This document shows positions 48,371-59,665 of a stretch of DNA of 64,000 nucleotides, in pieces. Made by a program: the position numbers and the translations under genes. This DNA is from Isoetes taiwanensis. Taxonomy: Eukaryota; Streptophyta; Lycopodiopsida; Isoetales; Isoetaceae. The DNA is taken from assembly GCA_021234155.1 (NCBI GenBank), contig JAJEKV010000136.1, positions 248,001 to 312,000 on the forward strand, in the 5' to 3' direction. How positions within the stretch are numbered: the stretch's first letter is position 1; each line of letters opens with the position of its first letter. The notes under the pieces are model-generated. The model did no database searches. It saw nothing but the letters and a program-made list of their open reading frames with translations, and was not told the DNA's origin.

Positions 48371-49060
48371 GATTAACTTACGCACTCCGAAGTCGAGGTA
48401 CACATAACTTATCCTTGTGATACAACAAATTGCCCTCTTTCTTATATGAACGTAAAGCTTCGCGTTCTTTATCAGTGCGCGCCTCCTTACTCAAACTAGC
48501 CCAGATTTCACAAAACTCGGGATCCGTGGCCAAAGTTTGTTCTATCTGTTTTCCAAACTCACTGGTGAGTGTAGAAATTGCGCTACAATGGGTTCGGGTT
48601 CTGAGAGGGGTGGCGTGACAATGCATCCGCAACCACATTGTGCTTTCCAGGCTTATACATGATCGCGAAATCATATTCTTCAAGAAATTCCATCCATCTC
48701 CTCTGACGGAGGTTGAGGTTTGGTTGGGTGGATAAATAACGGAGACTTTGGTGATCCGTGTCCAATGGAATCTTCTACCAAGGAGGTAGTGTCTCCATAT
48801 TCGTAAGGGCCAACAACAGCCTAACAACTCTTGATCATGGGTAGGGTATCGCTGTTCGCGTCGCTTCATCTTCTTTGAATCATAAGCAATAACCCTCCCT
48901 CCTCAGATTAGAACCCCACCCGCTGGCGATTTTACTTGCATCTGTGGCCACTAGTTTATCCCTATCAGGATCGGGCAACGTGAGAACGGGTGCTGAGGTT
49001 AAGGCATCTTTAAGCTGCTGGAAATTTCCCTGAACCTTAGTCTTCCAGTGCTCCTTCCAA
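48370..49060 (-). pseudogene. Chromovirus RNase H and linker
   Basis: Visible pieces are LVATDAS (first catalytic Asp region), [29 protein letters not shown] and [21 protein letters not shown], the usual Ty3 RNase H series. Frame changes near 48880 and 48760 break it. The stretch after SRHPSQ is the tether to integrase. Confidence 0.8.
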
Positions 49061-49831
49061 TCCTTCACCTTCTCATGCTTTGTAAGGTTTGTAAGAGGTG
49101 CTGCAATCCTTGCAAAATCCTTTACAAACTTTTCGATAGTATCCCGCTAATCCCAAGAAACTTCGGACCTGGAGACATTTTTCGAATAGGCCATTCCCTT
49201 ACGGCCTCTATTTTTGCTGGATCTGTAGCAATTCCTTCTGCAGAAATGATATGGCCCAAATAGTCAACCTTTGGAGTGGCAAACTTGCACTTGGAGAACT
49301 TGGCAAAAAGCTGATGACGTCTTAACTTTTGTAGGGCCAATTTAAGATGTTTCTCATGCTCTTCTAGAGTCTTATCAGATGAGAATGTCGCCAAAGAAAA
49401 TGACAACAAAATCATCCAAGTATTGTCTGAAAACATCGCTCATTAACCGCATAAAGGTTAATGGGGCATTAGTTAATCCGAAAAGGCATAACGGTAAACT
49501 CATAATGTCCATATCTAGTGCTTAAAAGCAGATTTATGGATGTCCTCCTCTTTAATCCTTATCCGATGATATCCCCGTTTAAGGTCAATCTTTTTGAAAA
49601 ATATTTGGCCCCTTGCAACTGATCCATTAGATCATCTGCTCTCGGCAAAGCATAGCGATTTTTGATGGTATGCTTGTTGAGTTGCCGATAATCAATACAC
49701 ATTCTCAAGGAGCCGTCCTTTTTCTTTACAAAAAGAATAGGGGCGCCAAAGGGCGAAACGCTAGGTCGAATAAAACCTAGGTTTAGCAGCTCTTGAAGTT
49801 GCTTCTTAAGCTCGCCAACTCGGGGACTCAT
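49060..49831 (-). pseudogene. Chromovirus reverse transcriptase
   Basis: First half: [51 protein letters not shown]. Second half: the catalytic box, which reads FFGDIL near 49395 where FFDDIL is usual, then KCKFATPKVDYLGHIIS and GIATDPAKIEAV. The loss of one catalytic Asp and frame changes near 49555 and 49440 mean this copy is inactive. Confidence 0.82.
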
Positions 49832-50051
49832 CCGGTAGGGGGGCCTTGCTGGTAGGCTTAGTGCCTGGCTCTAAAGCTATCTCACACTCTACCCCTCTAA
49901 AAGGAGGAAGCTTCTGGATCTCGTCTGGGAAGAGATCGCTAAATTCATGGAGAATACTGGCAATCCCCCGTGGCAAGGTGTTGATTACTTGGTTTTGCTT
50001 AGCATCTGACTCAATGGAAGCAAGTCTAATAAGGCAGAGGAGCTTTTGCTT

Positions 50052-50450
50052 TCATGTGATAGCTTTATCTAACCGTCGAATGGACATAGACCGCATGATA
50101 GGGTTGAATGGTTCACCTTTATAGTTACACGGCTCCATTATCCGTTGAAGGTAACTTCTCTTCTCGCAGCCTATGTTGGCTTTTGCAGATGCCAAGAATT
50201 CCATTCCAACAATGAGGTTGTATTTGCCAATATCCATTAATTCGCACCCATAGCAACCGGTGCGCCCGGGCAACCGTGATCTTAAGGTTGATGCGACGAC
50301 CATGAGTATGTCTAACCTTACCATCGGCTAAAGTGATGTGTCTCTGGCCAGGACCTTAGGGTTTCCAGCTTGGAGGACCTGGGCCATTCTAGGAGAAGCA
50401 AAATTATGTGTACTCCCCGTGATCCATAAGAATTACAAAAGGCTTACCGC
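50052..50450 (-). pseudogene. Chromovirus aspartic protease region
   Basis: The active-site segment near 50405-50430 reads ILMDHGEYT followed by a stop. In related elements a D-S-G-S-T type motif is expected, and the disturbed bases are at a CTG. The remainder (GYWQIQPHCWNGILGICK, frame-shifted) matches the usual position of the protease flap. Confidence 0.6.
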
Positions 50451-50459
50451 CTATTTGGC

Positions 50460-51480
50460 CTATGGTGGAAATGACAACAGTTGGCTTTCAAGATTGCCAG
50501 TTTCTATAGCCGCAAGGATATGAGACGCACCGCGTGAATGTACTTCGGGAGCCGCCCTCGCCGCCAGTAATGTTGACTCAATATCGCCCCGCCAAGGTCG
50601 GCCATGGCCACCGGGCAGTCCGGGTAACATATGGGCAATTTCGCATGAAGTGTCCCGCCTCATACACTGTAACATGCCTTATCCCTACGCACCTGTTCTC
50701 CTCGCCTCTTTAGGAATGGATGTGAAGAGGTTTCGAACTTCCTTACCCGCATTGTTCTCGCTTTATCCGGGCGGTTAAAAGTTTACTTTCTTCTCCCGGG
50801 CTAACCGTAAGAGTTCTCACGAGAGGGCCCCGGACTTGGAGAGCGGGGTTTGTAAGGTGTGGACGGCCGTGGTCTGGTAGTAAGGAGCAGGACGCGGATA
50901 CTGATTTCTTGGTATGTCCTCCTCGAGGCTCAATGCTTTAGCCTCGCCGCAGAATCGATTTCGGGTCGATGGCCTTAACCATCCGCTTGATCGATGGTGC
51001 CAAACCCTCAATATAGCCCTCCACCGCCTTTTCTCATTCATACAGGTACATACAGCCTCAGCGCATGAACTCATCCGTAGGCTCAGACGGACATACTCTT
51101 CTCGCTCCAACTCGTAGAAAGTCCGATCTGGCGGCATTTATGTGCACGAGGCACATAATGCGATTTGAAGGCCTTGGCAAACTTTCTCAAGTTGCATCTA
51201 CTCCCGCCCGGATGTTTGGCTCGCATAGCCCTTCCACCAAATACGGGCAGCTCCGGTGAAGGTTTGTGGTGGCAACCTTTTTCTCGTATCCTTCTCTCGT
51301 CATGCCATAGGACCCGCCGAACTCCTTCATTTCGGCTGCCAGATTCGCATTCAAGCCGCCTCTAGATTTCCCATCAAACCGGGCCAATTTCCTATTCTTC
51401 CATATACTAGTTATGGTCAGATCAACCGCCTTTGCGGGTAATTCTTATCTCGGGCGCTTTGCATGGCCCCTGATGATGCC
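50460..51480 (-). pseudogene. Chromovirus gag C-terminal part and zinc knuckle
   Basis: Pieces in two frames: FAKAFKSHYVPRAH and FYELEREEYVRLSL (the F..aF...Y.P and E-Y motifs of plant gag), a Pro/Arg-rich linker, and a CCHC knuckle near 50640-50680 (CYxC, then GHFMRNC in the next frame). The knuckle is split by a frame change. Confidence 0.65.
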
Positions 51481-51899
51481 GATGATGCGATGACACCGGC
51501 GGCGTGACTTTGAAGAGGTGGCAATCGCCTCTAGAGGAGCTCCGGGCTTAGAGTGGGACCTCTTTCGCATGTGCATGTGACTAGTTCGTGGTGGGGACGG
51601 CCGCCGCCGTAGGTGGACTAGGTGGTAACGGAGGTAACTCCGGTAAGGCCCCCCCCGCTGTACATGCCGTGGTGGGTTAGCATGCAAGACGAGGGCCTCA
51701 GAAATTTAACCGCCTTTTCATCAAGATCAATTTTGTTCGGTGTTAACCGACCGGCCGCTTTTGAGGGTGTCCGCCAGCGGCATTATGGGTAACCGCCTAT
51801 ATTAAACATAACGATGATATAAGAAAGAGTACGATAACAAGAAGTGTTATAACAAAGTCATTCCGAGTAGTATCAAGAAACACAAAGTGAACACTAAAA

Positions 51900-54141
51900 A
51901 GGACTAAGATTCAATTTACAAAGTAGATAATCCGTTTACATCAAAGAAGTTTATATGGAACACGCTTATAAACTTATAGTTATATAATACACAAAGAGGC
52001 CTCGATACAAGCCATTTCCTAGCCATGGTGAAGCATAGGAACACACACAAACCGGAAATTGTGGCTTAAGGGTTTGCGTAGGGATACATGACAAGATAGC
52101 GCGACACTTCTCCCCGCGACATGTACCGACGAGCTTGTAGCGCGCCCAAGCCCGATAATAACGGGTTGATAATCCCAAGTGGGGCTAATAATCGAGGTTG
52201 AAGAGCCTTCAGCAGCGTAGTAGAAGATTTGCCGTAGATGATCATTAGCATCATCAAAAGCTTGATGTGGGGTCATATTCCAATAATCCCAAGCACGGAA
52301 AGAGTCCATCTCGCATCATCGTGAAGCACGCTCTCGAAGAAGAGTAACTACTTCCATGCCCTTGTCGATCATAAGGTTGTTCCGGGACCCTAAGCTCCGC
52401 TATGTCATCGCCAACTTCCCGCTCGGGATACTCGTTGTACCGTTCCCCATAGTCCCTGCTCGTGAGGTCCCCTGCTCATCCATTCTTTATCAGATCGGTG
52501 ATCCTGTCCTGGTATTCCTCAAGTGTTTCTTCTGCAAGACGACAGGAATAATTATATATACATTGAAAACAATTTCCTTCCACTGGAGCTTTAAGGAAAA
52601 TACTTAATCATTGAAAGGAGAAAACAATGAAGTGGAAAGGCAAGAAACATAAGAAGATATCCCGAATATATATAAAATTGAAAACAGTACATAGATTTTG
52701 GTGTTGGCCCACTAGAGGTAATGCCAATCAAAATTAACAAAATTTCATACGATGACCCAATGAAACCTAAAACTAAGAGGTCGATCCGTCAACATCCTGT
52801 GTTTGAGTATCAAACCGGGCTCGGGTCGATGTCAGGAGTAACACGCTAGGATTAACCGATGAGGCAGCTGATGAAGCTATTTTCGAGGAACATTTGTAGC
52901 CAATGCCCAAGAACCAGCAGACTCATGTTCATCCAAGAACCAATCTCATGGTCGAACACTGCAATGGCAAGATCACGGTTCACTAGGATGATTTGCTCAA
53001 GGTTAGGAGCTAATTTCTTGTGGCCCGCTGTGGTGGAAAGTGCCCTCAATGCCCATACAACCGCTTGAGGGGGCAATTGCCTTAGCAAAGAAGAGAACCT
53101 CCTCGCTTGTGAAAGCCGACAGAAGAATCGAGTAATATGGCATTTCAACCCCCGAACCATCGGATGGGTTGAAGAGGCCAACTCGGACTCCAAGTTCCGC
53201 GGCAGCTCCTCCTCCATGGCAAAATCCTTCTCTTCCTGAGCATACTGACTCTCATCACATAAATCCTCCATGGTTGGGTCGTCCTCCAGCTTGACGACGA
53301 CGTCGTTGATGTTGGGCAATGTGGCCCCAGAGTTCGGAAAGCCGATTCGTGAACTCAAGATGGGGTACCCCCGAATCATTAATCGGGCGCAAGGACAAGA
53401 GTGGGGATAGGCTCAACATCAAGAGGTTGATAGTTGAGCAGCTGATGTATCTCCGGGCGCATAATTAGGGGCAGAGTAATCAATGAAATCATGTGGCCCT
53501 CGACAATATTCGCCAGCCATAAAGAAGGTGAGCGGTCCTCCGCTAATACCCTTATTTGCGATATGTCGATAGGCCCATTGAATGTCGCCGCCAGCAAGTA
53601 ATCCCGATCCCCAACCTTGATGGTAGCAAGCTTAACTCAATCCCACCGGTGCTTGGCCCTTACTACGAGGTAAAGGCCTCTCTTTAGCTAACTCCTTCCA
53701 TCGCATTTAAATCAGCAAAGTTTATCCGCCGTCCTCCTCCGAAACACGGAGGAAGTGGGGCCTTAGCTTGCTCTAAAGCGTGTCGCATTACCATCTACAT
53801 ACCCGGCCCATAATAAGAGCAAGGGCAAACCGGGCTTCAAAGTATAGCCCATTAGAGCCACAATCGATAATGGGGCGTGCTTAGCACGCCCGATGATGCC
53901 CTTTGAGGATGTCATAGCTGTGGCGATCATCTCCCAACATATGCTCCACAATATCTCTCGTGAAGATAAGGTTGGGGCGGTTCCCCAAAGAATTCCGCTC
54001 GTGCAATATTTCCTCTTCATAGAACTCTACAAAGGTCGATAGTCGTGGTGGGGCAAGATATTGTCGATGAGGTCGATTGAGCTCGCAACATAGGATCCAA
54101 GAGAGGGTAAGGAACCGGGGATCCCATTGCTCGCCTCCCAT
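51900..54141 (-). pseudogene. Extra open region between leader and gag
   Basis: Protein-like pieces in changing frames: from 54141 (PPRLSTFVEFYEEEILHERN, FTRDIVEHMLGDDRHSY), from 53597 (GPIDISQIRVLAEDRSPSLW) and from 53379 (ATLPNINDVVVKLEDDPTME, LRQLPPQAVVWALRALSTTA). Codon-like continuity suggests one original ORF of several hundred codons upstream of gag. I recognise no family. It could be a captured host gene or a lineage-specific accessory ORF. Confidence 0.35.
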
Positions 54142-54287
54142 GTACCATGCTAGTCGGCCAACAAGTAGTCCATCACCGCAGTGGAAGATGGGAGGAAGAA
54201 GGAAACAGGAGTAAGAAATGGTGAAACCCTAAAAATGAATCGAGTATTTAACTTGTCGGGCACGGGCGCTCGAGGGCCAGCCATCAT

Positions 54288-54340
54288 CATTTTTTTTTTT
54301 TTTCCAGTTATTATTTTTATTTTTTTTTTTTTTTTTTTTG
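54288..54340 (-). other. Internal poly(A) tracts
   Basis: On the minus strand two A-runs (54320-54339 and 54290-54303) stand between the two extra open regions of the chromovirus leader. Confidence 0.7.
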
Positions 54341-54349
54341 TAGGAAAAT

Positions 54350-55750
54350 TCACAATTCACAATAAGAAGTCAAACAGCTTTTATATTAATATATATACCG
54401 ATTTACATAGATACAAAATTGTGATGTACATAATTATGACCGTTCCCCACGGATCCGGCGCGGTTAATCGTAGGTCTTTTGTCATGATGGTTACCGCTTG
54501 GCATGGATGGCACATAGGTTTAGATCGCCAAAGAGGGCCACCAAGTAAGCCTCGGTAGCCCTGAAGTGCTAGAATGGCATGAGTTTGAAAACTAAGGTCC
54601 GCCTTTAAATTCTTGGGCAATCTCTGACCAAACGCGGAAAGGAAGTTTCCCAGAATGTAAACTCAGTGGATTTCCGGTACTTCCTTATCTCTCGGTGCCA
54701 CGGTACTCAGGCTTGTAACGATGCCTCCTCCTAGGTTGGGGTGCAGCTCCGGGTAGAGTCTTCCCTGCTGTTCCAGGATGCCGGGCTTTACGGATGATGA
54801 TATTATCCCCGGGTTATCCCCCGCAGCCTTTAGCGATTCCTCCTCGAGCCCTAAGCCGGATCCTTATAATCGAAAGCACCGATCTTTGGGGTGTCTTCTT
54901 TTGTCTTCGGCGAGGAACGGGCTTTCGCAGTGGTTGCTCTTGCCGATGCCTTTCTTCCTCTTCCTTCCTCAGTCGCTCCATCACGGCTTCGGTTGCCTCT
55001 CTTGCTCTCTGCTCTGCTTCGTCCTGCATTCTTTTCAGATTTTGCTCTTGTTCTACCCGCTGCCGATGGATAGTATCCCTCACGGCTTGGCAGCCTCCTC
55101 CTCATCAACCTGTGTTGTTTTCGCGGCTTTGCGCCGGGAGTGTGGCTTGCTCCTCCGCTTGCTTCTCTTTGGCTATTCGATCTCCGTTCTTCTTGTAAGC
55201 TCTATGAAGTAACGTGGGGGATTAGCTTGCATGTCTCGTTCAACGGCCACCGGAAGTGATCTGCGGAAATACGAGGGTGATCCCGCTTCCCAAAGGATAC
55301 GATTGGTCTCCCCTTCATATGAGAACGATGGAAGAGTATAGGCTCCCCATCAAAGAGGCACATGCCGTTTCCTAGGTAGCGGTATCCGGGCCGGATCATC
55401 CAATGCCAACCATCGCAGATCCGCCTCTTGGGCCATTTGCAAACCGCTCGCCTGCGTTTGTAAGGCCTCCTCCTCTCGCTTGGTCATCCTGGCGGCGGGC
55501 GGAAGAACCGCATACTGACGCCATCTTCCTGTTCCACTATCATGCGGGTCTCCCTAATAGCGTTGAGCTTGAACACAAAGCCATTATAGCAAAAGAGGGT
55601 ATGGGATTTCGACCCCTTCAGAGCGCTTCACCTAAATACTCCAAGATTTCTTCGGTCTTCGCTCGGCCCTGGGCGCCTGGTCTCGTTGTGGCAGCAATTC
55701 AGCCATTATAAGCTCTATAGGGGTTTTAGAATAGCGAGGCTTACGCCAGA
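54350..55750 (-). pseudogene. First extra open region of the chromovirus leader
   Basis: Minus-strand pieces: GYRYLGNGMCLFDGEPILFH from 55399, an alpha-helical charged segment from 55083 (RQRVEQEQNLKRMQDEAEQR, REATEAVMERLRKEEEERHR) with coiled-coil character, a basic KPVPRRRQKK stretch, and FQTHAILALQGYRGLLGGPL near 54590. No known domain. It ends just before the poly(A) tracts. Confidence 0.35.
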
Positions 55751-55989
55751 TAAACTTGCTTGGGTGTCTCCATCCTTATAGAGTAGGGGCTTAGGTGGGC
55801 GCCGGGCGCTTTGGGGGAGAAAGGTAAGGCCGAGAGGTTTGGCTATGGCGTAGGGAAGCTTCTAGCCCGGGCGGCTATGGCGGCCAGCGGAGCTCAAAAG
55901 GCGCTAGGTGTTTAAGAAAAGTGAAAGAAAAAGTCACTTTTAAAATTTTAACCCTAAAAACTTTTATGAAAAAATGACTGGGCGGCTTT

Positions 55990-56155
55990 TTCGAGGTGGC
56001 GGCACCCCTACCTCGACGCCATTCTGAGCGCCACGTGGCCCCGGTACCCGCCCGCCACTTAGGGGTTTTTTTTTTTTTTTTTACGAGGTGGCGGCACCCC
56101 CCCCCGAGGTTTCTGAGGCCAAATGACACGGGTACCCCCCGCCCGCCACTTAGGG
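55990..56155. repeat. Diverged direct repeat around poly(T)
   Basis: GAGGTGGCGGCACCCC and CCCGCCCGCCACTTAGGG occur twice (about 55994-56063 and 56085-56155), separated by T18. It lies in the chromovirus leader next to the PBS side. Confidence 0.6.
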
Positions 56156-56333
56156 TTAGGGTTGGGTACGGGTACACCCCTCTCAATTACAATTAGACCA
56201 CACTAAAGCAAGCATGACGGCATCCATTACACCACCCAAAAACTCATTACTACTCCAAAATCCTCGCTCTCTAGCTAACGATCTATCGAAGTTAGTATGT
56301 GGCCGGTGCAATAGTTTGGCTTCCCGTAACCAT

Positions 56334-56346
56334 GCTCACGATACCA
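56334..56346 (-). other. Primer binding site of the chromovirus
   Basis: Minus strand TGGTATCGTGAGC, three bases after the 5' LTR end. It is the tRNA-iMet PBS TGGTATCAGAGC with a disturbed CAG position. Confidence 0.75.
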
Positions 56347-56350
56347 CCGC

Positions 56351-57984
56351 TGTGGACGCTCCCCGAACATATACGACCCTCGGGACGCGATACTTACGGG
56401 GACTTTCCCTCCCATGGCGACCAACTTCGCCATGAGCGTGGCCCTCCGTCTATTTCGGGCCATCTATAATACGATGCCCGAAAGAAGGACTTCTGAAAGG
56501 GTCATTCGCCCACGCCTTCAATGGGGCTCCTACGTCGCGGAAGCGTGAATACAAGGGTTAGCACACGCGATAAATCACATATAAATAACCACCACGAAGG
56601 GTGGCATATCCATCAAATACCAACGGCAAAGAATATGCATCTAAACCTAAGAAAACACCCCAAACCCCCTGGTTCTACCCCGGTTCGGACTCGGTGAGGA
56701 TCGACCGGCGGCTAGGCCTCAAGAGATCAGCGAGACCGGAATCTTGACATGGCGTTGGCTGGCATAGAACATTGGCTAGGGTTGTCCACTCCATCCGCCC
56801 CCTCATTGCACACTTTGCGGATGGGTCAATTCACGCTATGGCGCCGCTATAGCCTTGGGAGACGTAGGCTCGAGGCATCACCCTGGCCGAGCCTACTCCG
56901 GGGTTCATGAAGCCCCGGTCCGATGAGGCAGGTCGGGGAAGCGCCCCTTCCGGAATCACAGTGGCTCCATGGGCGAGCTAGAGAATACGTGCCGCATCGG
57001 CCGACCCCGCATCCGCACCCGACTTACTCGCCCTAAATCTACTCAAAGTGCAAGGTGCCCCATACGGGTCACACCTTCCCACCTGGGAGTGTCGGACCCA
57101 TACCCGCCTTCACGTGGACCGGCTATCAGGTCTAGCTCGCTATAGGAGTCCCAGGAGCCTTTTATGTTCGTGCAAGACCCCACCTCCACTTCACCACTGT
57201 GTTCCTTGTCTGGTGCTAAGCCAGTACCATAGCATCTATGACCCGGTGGGTTCTTGTGCACAGGCCGCAATATTGGGATAATACAGGGCTTTATCTAGGA
57301 GCATACTACAATATATGGGCTCAGAGGTCTCTACCCTCCCGTAATCCCCCATCTCGGGAGTGCTAACTAAGCAAAGAACTATCAATTCATCCTTTGAGAG
57401 CAAAACCCGAATCAAAATATAAAGAGAACTTACCTTTTCAACCAAGGGTTAGTTCCTACGACTAAAAGCACAGAGAAACATACAAGACAACACACAAGTG
57501 CCCAAAAGGGGCGCTACCCTAGAATATCAGCCTATACTAGCCACCCACCTGTATTCCTGCTCGACCCGTTATCGTTTGGTGCCTCCATCCTTCTGAAACT
57601 CGATGCTCAGCTCTGATCACACAGGTGCAAGTACTTGGGCAAGGTGGCGCTCAGCTCAATCCCAAGGTAGGCGCTCAGCTCAGGTCGATTATGGTGGATA
57701 CGGGGGTGGTGATCCACCTTATGGGTCCAAAATAGCATTCACCATGCTGGCCAACCAGGTTTGGCCAGGTGGCGCGTTTCCAAAGGATAATTAGTTTAAT
57801 TATCCTTTATAAATAATGATCCCTTAAATGTAGGTTATTATCTTTAACAATTAAATTAGCATAGCTAATTTAATCCTTTTTAAGTCAACCCCCTAGGTTA
57901 CCATGCCCCATGGTAGCGTATCTATACCTGGGTGACGTGTCAACATATTTATACGTATACCGTATAAATACTTGGAACGTCACA
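56351..57984 (-). repeat. 5' LTR of the chromovirus
   Basis: 1634 bp. On the minus strand it begins TGTGACGTTCCAAG at 57984 and ends GGGGAGCGTCCACA at 56351. Core blocks are shared with the LTRs at 1-1464 and 25908-27489. Confidence 0.88.
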
Positions 57985-58036
57985 TTCTCCCCTCCTTAGA
58001 ATTAATGCTGTCCTCAGCATTGCTGTCCTCCACCTT
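57985..58036 (-). other. Pre-LTR segment (two PPTs and stem-loop) outside the 5' LTR
   Basis: Minus strand: purine tract AAGGTGGAGGA (58026-58036), stem-loop AATGCTG-AGGA-CAGCATT (58004-58021), then AAGGAGGGGAGAA abutting TGTGACG. This belongs before a 3' LTR, yet here lies between LINE sequence and the 5' LTR. Confidence 0.8.
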
Positions 58037-59665
58037 GTGGCTGTTGTTCTGCATGGCATACAGTGCTTTTCAACCCGCCGTGACCCACAACCTGATGGCA
58101 GCATCCCAATGGGTGGTAGTTGAGAACTCGATCCCCAAGTACTTGTAGGTTGGAGCCACCTCTACATCTTGTCCCTGGTAAGTGAATGAGGGAAGTCTTG
58201 GCTGACGGGATGATGAAACTAGCAGCACCCTAGTTCTGGCCAAGTTAACTCGCATGCCAGTGAATCGGCAAAAAGTGTCAAGAGCATCCAGGTGACGTTG
58301 CATGTCCTCTGGAGTATAGGCCAGGAGGTTGACATCGTCAGCATATATGAGTTGCCGGATTGTGTGATGCATGAGATGGGCGCCCGCACCTCCATGCTCA
58401 GAGAGCCAATCCTCCAGTTGGTCAATGTATAGGCCAAAGAGTGTGGGGGAGAGGGGGCAACCCTGACGCACTCCAATGCTACCGATTACCGGCTGTCCTG
58501 ACGATGTGATACGGCCTGAGCATGCCTCGTATAGCCTATATACTGCATTCTGCAAGTCAAGTGGGGTCTCCAGCTACCGCATGTGTCAAAAGCTTTTGCA
58601 AAATCCACGAAACAACAGTACAGGTTTTGTCGGCGATTCCTGCTATCCTCAATCAATGTGCGCAGAGTGAAGATATGATCAATGGTGGAATGCCTGGGCC
58701 GGAAATCTGCCTGTGTAAGAGCTCGCACATCCGCCTCCTCTGCCCATATTGTCAGCCGCTGCTCAAGGATGCTAGCCAACAGTTTTGCAAAGAGAGAGCT
58801 GACCATAATAGTACGGTAGTTGGCCGGGCATTGAGGGTCCCCTGCCTTGTATATGGGCACAATTCTACTAGTGGTCCACTGCGGAGAGAAGCCTTCTTGC
58901 AATGCTTTATTGCCGTGAGGACAGGCACCAGTGGAGGTCCAGCCCATTTCAGAAGTTCCGCCTGCATGCCATCTAAATCTGCTGCCTTCCCATTAGCTAG
59001 ACGTTGTAGGCCCATGATGACATCCCCCTCTGTGATGACCAGAGCCTTGCCTATCTGTGGAGGGACTGGCGTCTGGCCCCCGAGCGGGTCGTAAAGCTAT
59101 TGCAAGTACTGTACCCATTGCTCCGAGGTGATGTTCCCTGTGGGCTGTGCAGTCTTGCTCAAGACTCTTCTCCAGAATGTCTTGGGGTGCCGATCCAGGA
59201 GACCAAACATCTGTTGCTGATGCTCTGCGAGGTATCTGGCTTTCTTGTTCTTGAGAAAGGAGCAGTATTGACTGATGGCCTGTGGGCGGGAGGTGGGATC
59301 AGTGACTTGCCGGAGTGTGCATTTGAGCTCCCGACACTCATCATCGAACCATCTATTGCGGGGGAAGGTGGTAGCGCCTGAGGTTCGCCTTGAGCGGTTT
59401 CTCCCAAAGCATCTCTTAGCAGCTGTCAGAAGCAGGTGAGTCAGCTGAACAGATTGCTCGTGAAGTGTGGGGAGTTGCAGCCAGGTCATGCTCAAGCAGT
59501 TGGGCATAGGTCCCTGCACGGTCGTAGTCCAAGCGCAGCTGGGGCACCTGGTGTGTTGAGGCAGTAGATGCACGGGGAGCCTGCCAATGGAGATGCACGA
59601 ACAGGGGCTGGTGGTCCGAGTCCAATTCCTCGTCCCGAGTGTCCGCCAGTGTCCCGAGGGGCATG
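58034..59665 (-). pseudogene. LINE copy B, endonuclease end and reverse transcriptase
   Basis: Minus strand. Begins with the C-terminus of an APE-type endonuclease (SDHQPLFVHL near 59620), a linker with RNRWFDDECRELK and KTFWRRVLS, then RT: GKAADLDGMQAELLKW, PQWTTSRIVPIYKAGD, QADFRPRHSTIDH, FVDFAKAFDT, IGVRQGCPLSPTLFGLYIDQ, the catalytic LIYADDVNLLA and YKYLGIEFSTTTHWD. It continues across the chromovirus into 44799-43770. A TAG at about 59098 and frame changes near 59450 and 58570 inactivate it. The 5' end of the LINE is missing at about 59665. Confidence 0.85.

Larger units (their letters stand above)
44800..58033 (-). mobile_element. Chromovirus (Ty3/gypsy) inserted in LINE copy B
   Basis: Minus-strand LTR retrotransposon of about 13.2 kb: 5' LTR 56351-57984, PBS 56334-56346, a long leader with extra open frames, gag, protease, RT, RNase H, integrase, chromodomain, PPT and 3' LTR 44800-46417. 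The gag-pol order and C-terminal chromodomain identify a chromovirus. Almost every domain is broken by frameshifts. The insertion lies inside the LINE reading frame between SHK and LYAWG. The right edge carries 49 bp of pre-LTR sequence (57985-58033) instead of ending at the LTR. Flanks share CTTGTG (44798-44803 and 58034-58039); a 5-bp duplication AGTTG/AGGTG with one mismatch is the alternative reading. Confidence 0.85.

Noticed and set aside
54181-54558. Plus-strand open frame with poly-Phe/Ile
   Set aside because: Produced by the T-runs of the chromovirus leader read on the wrong strand.
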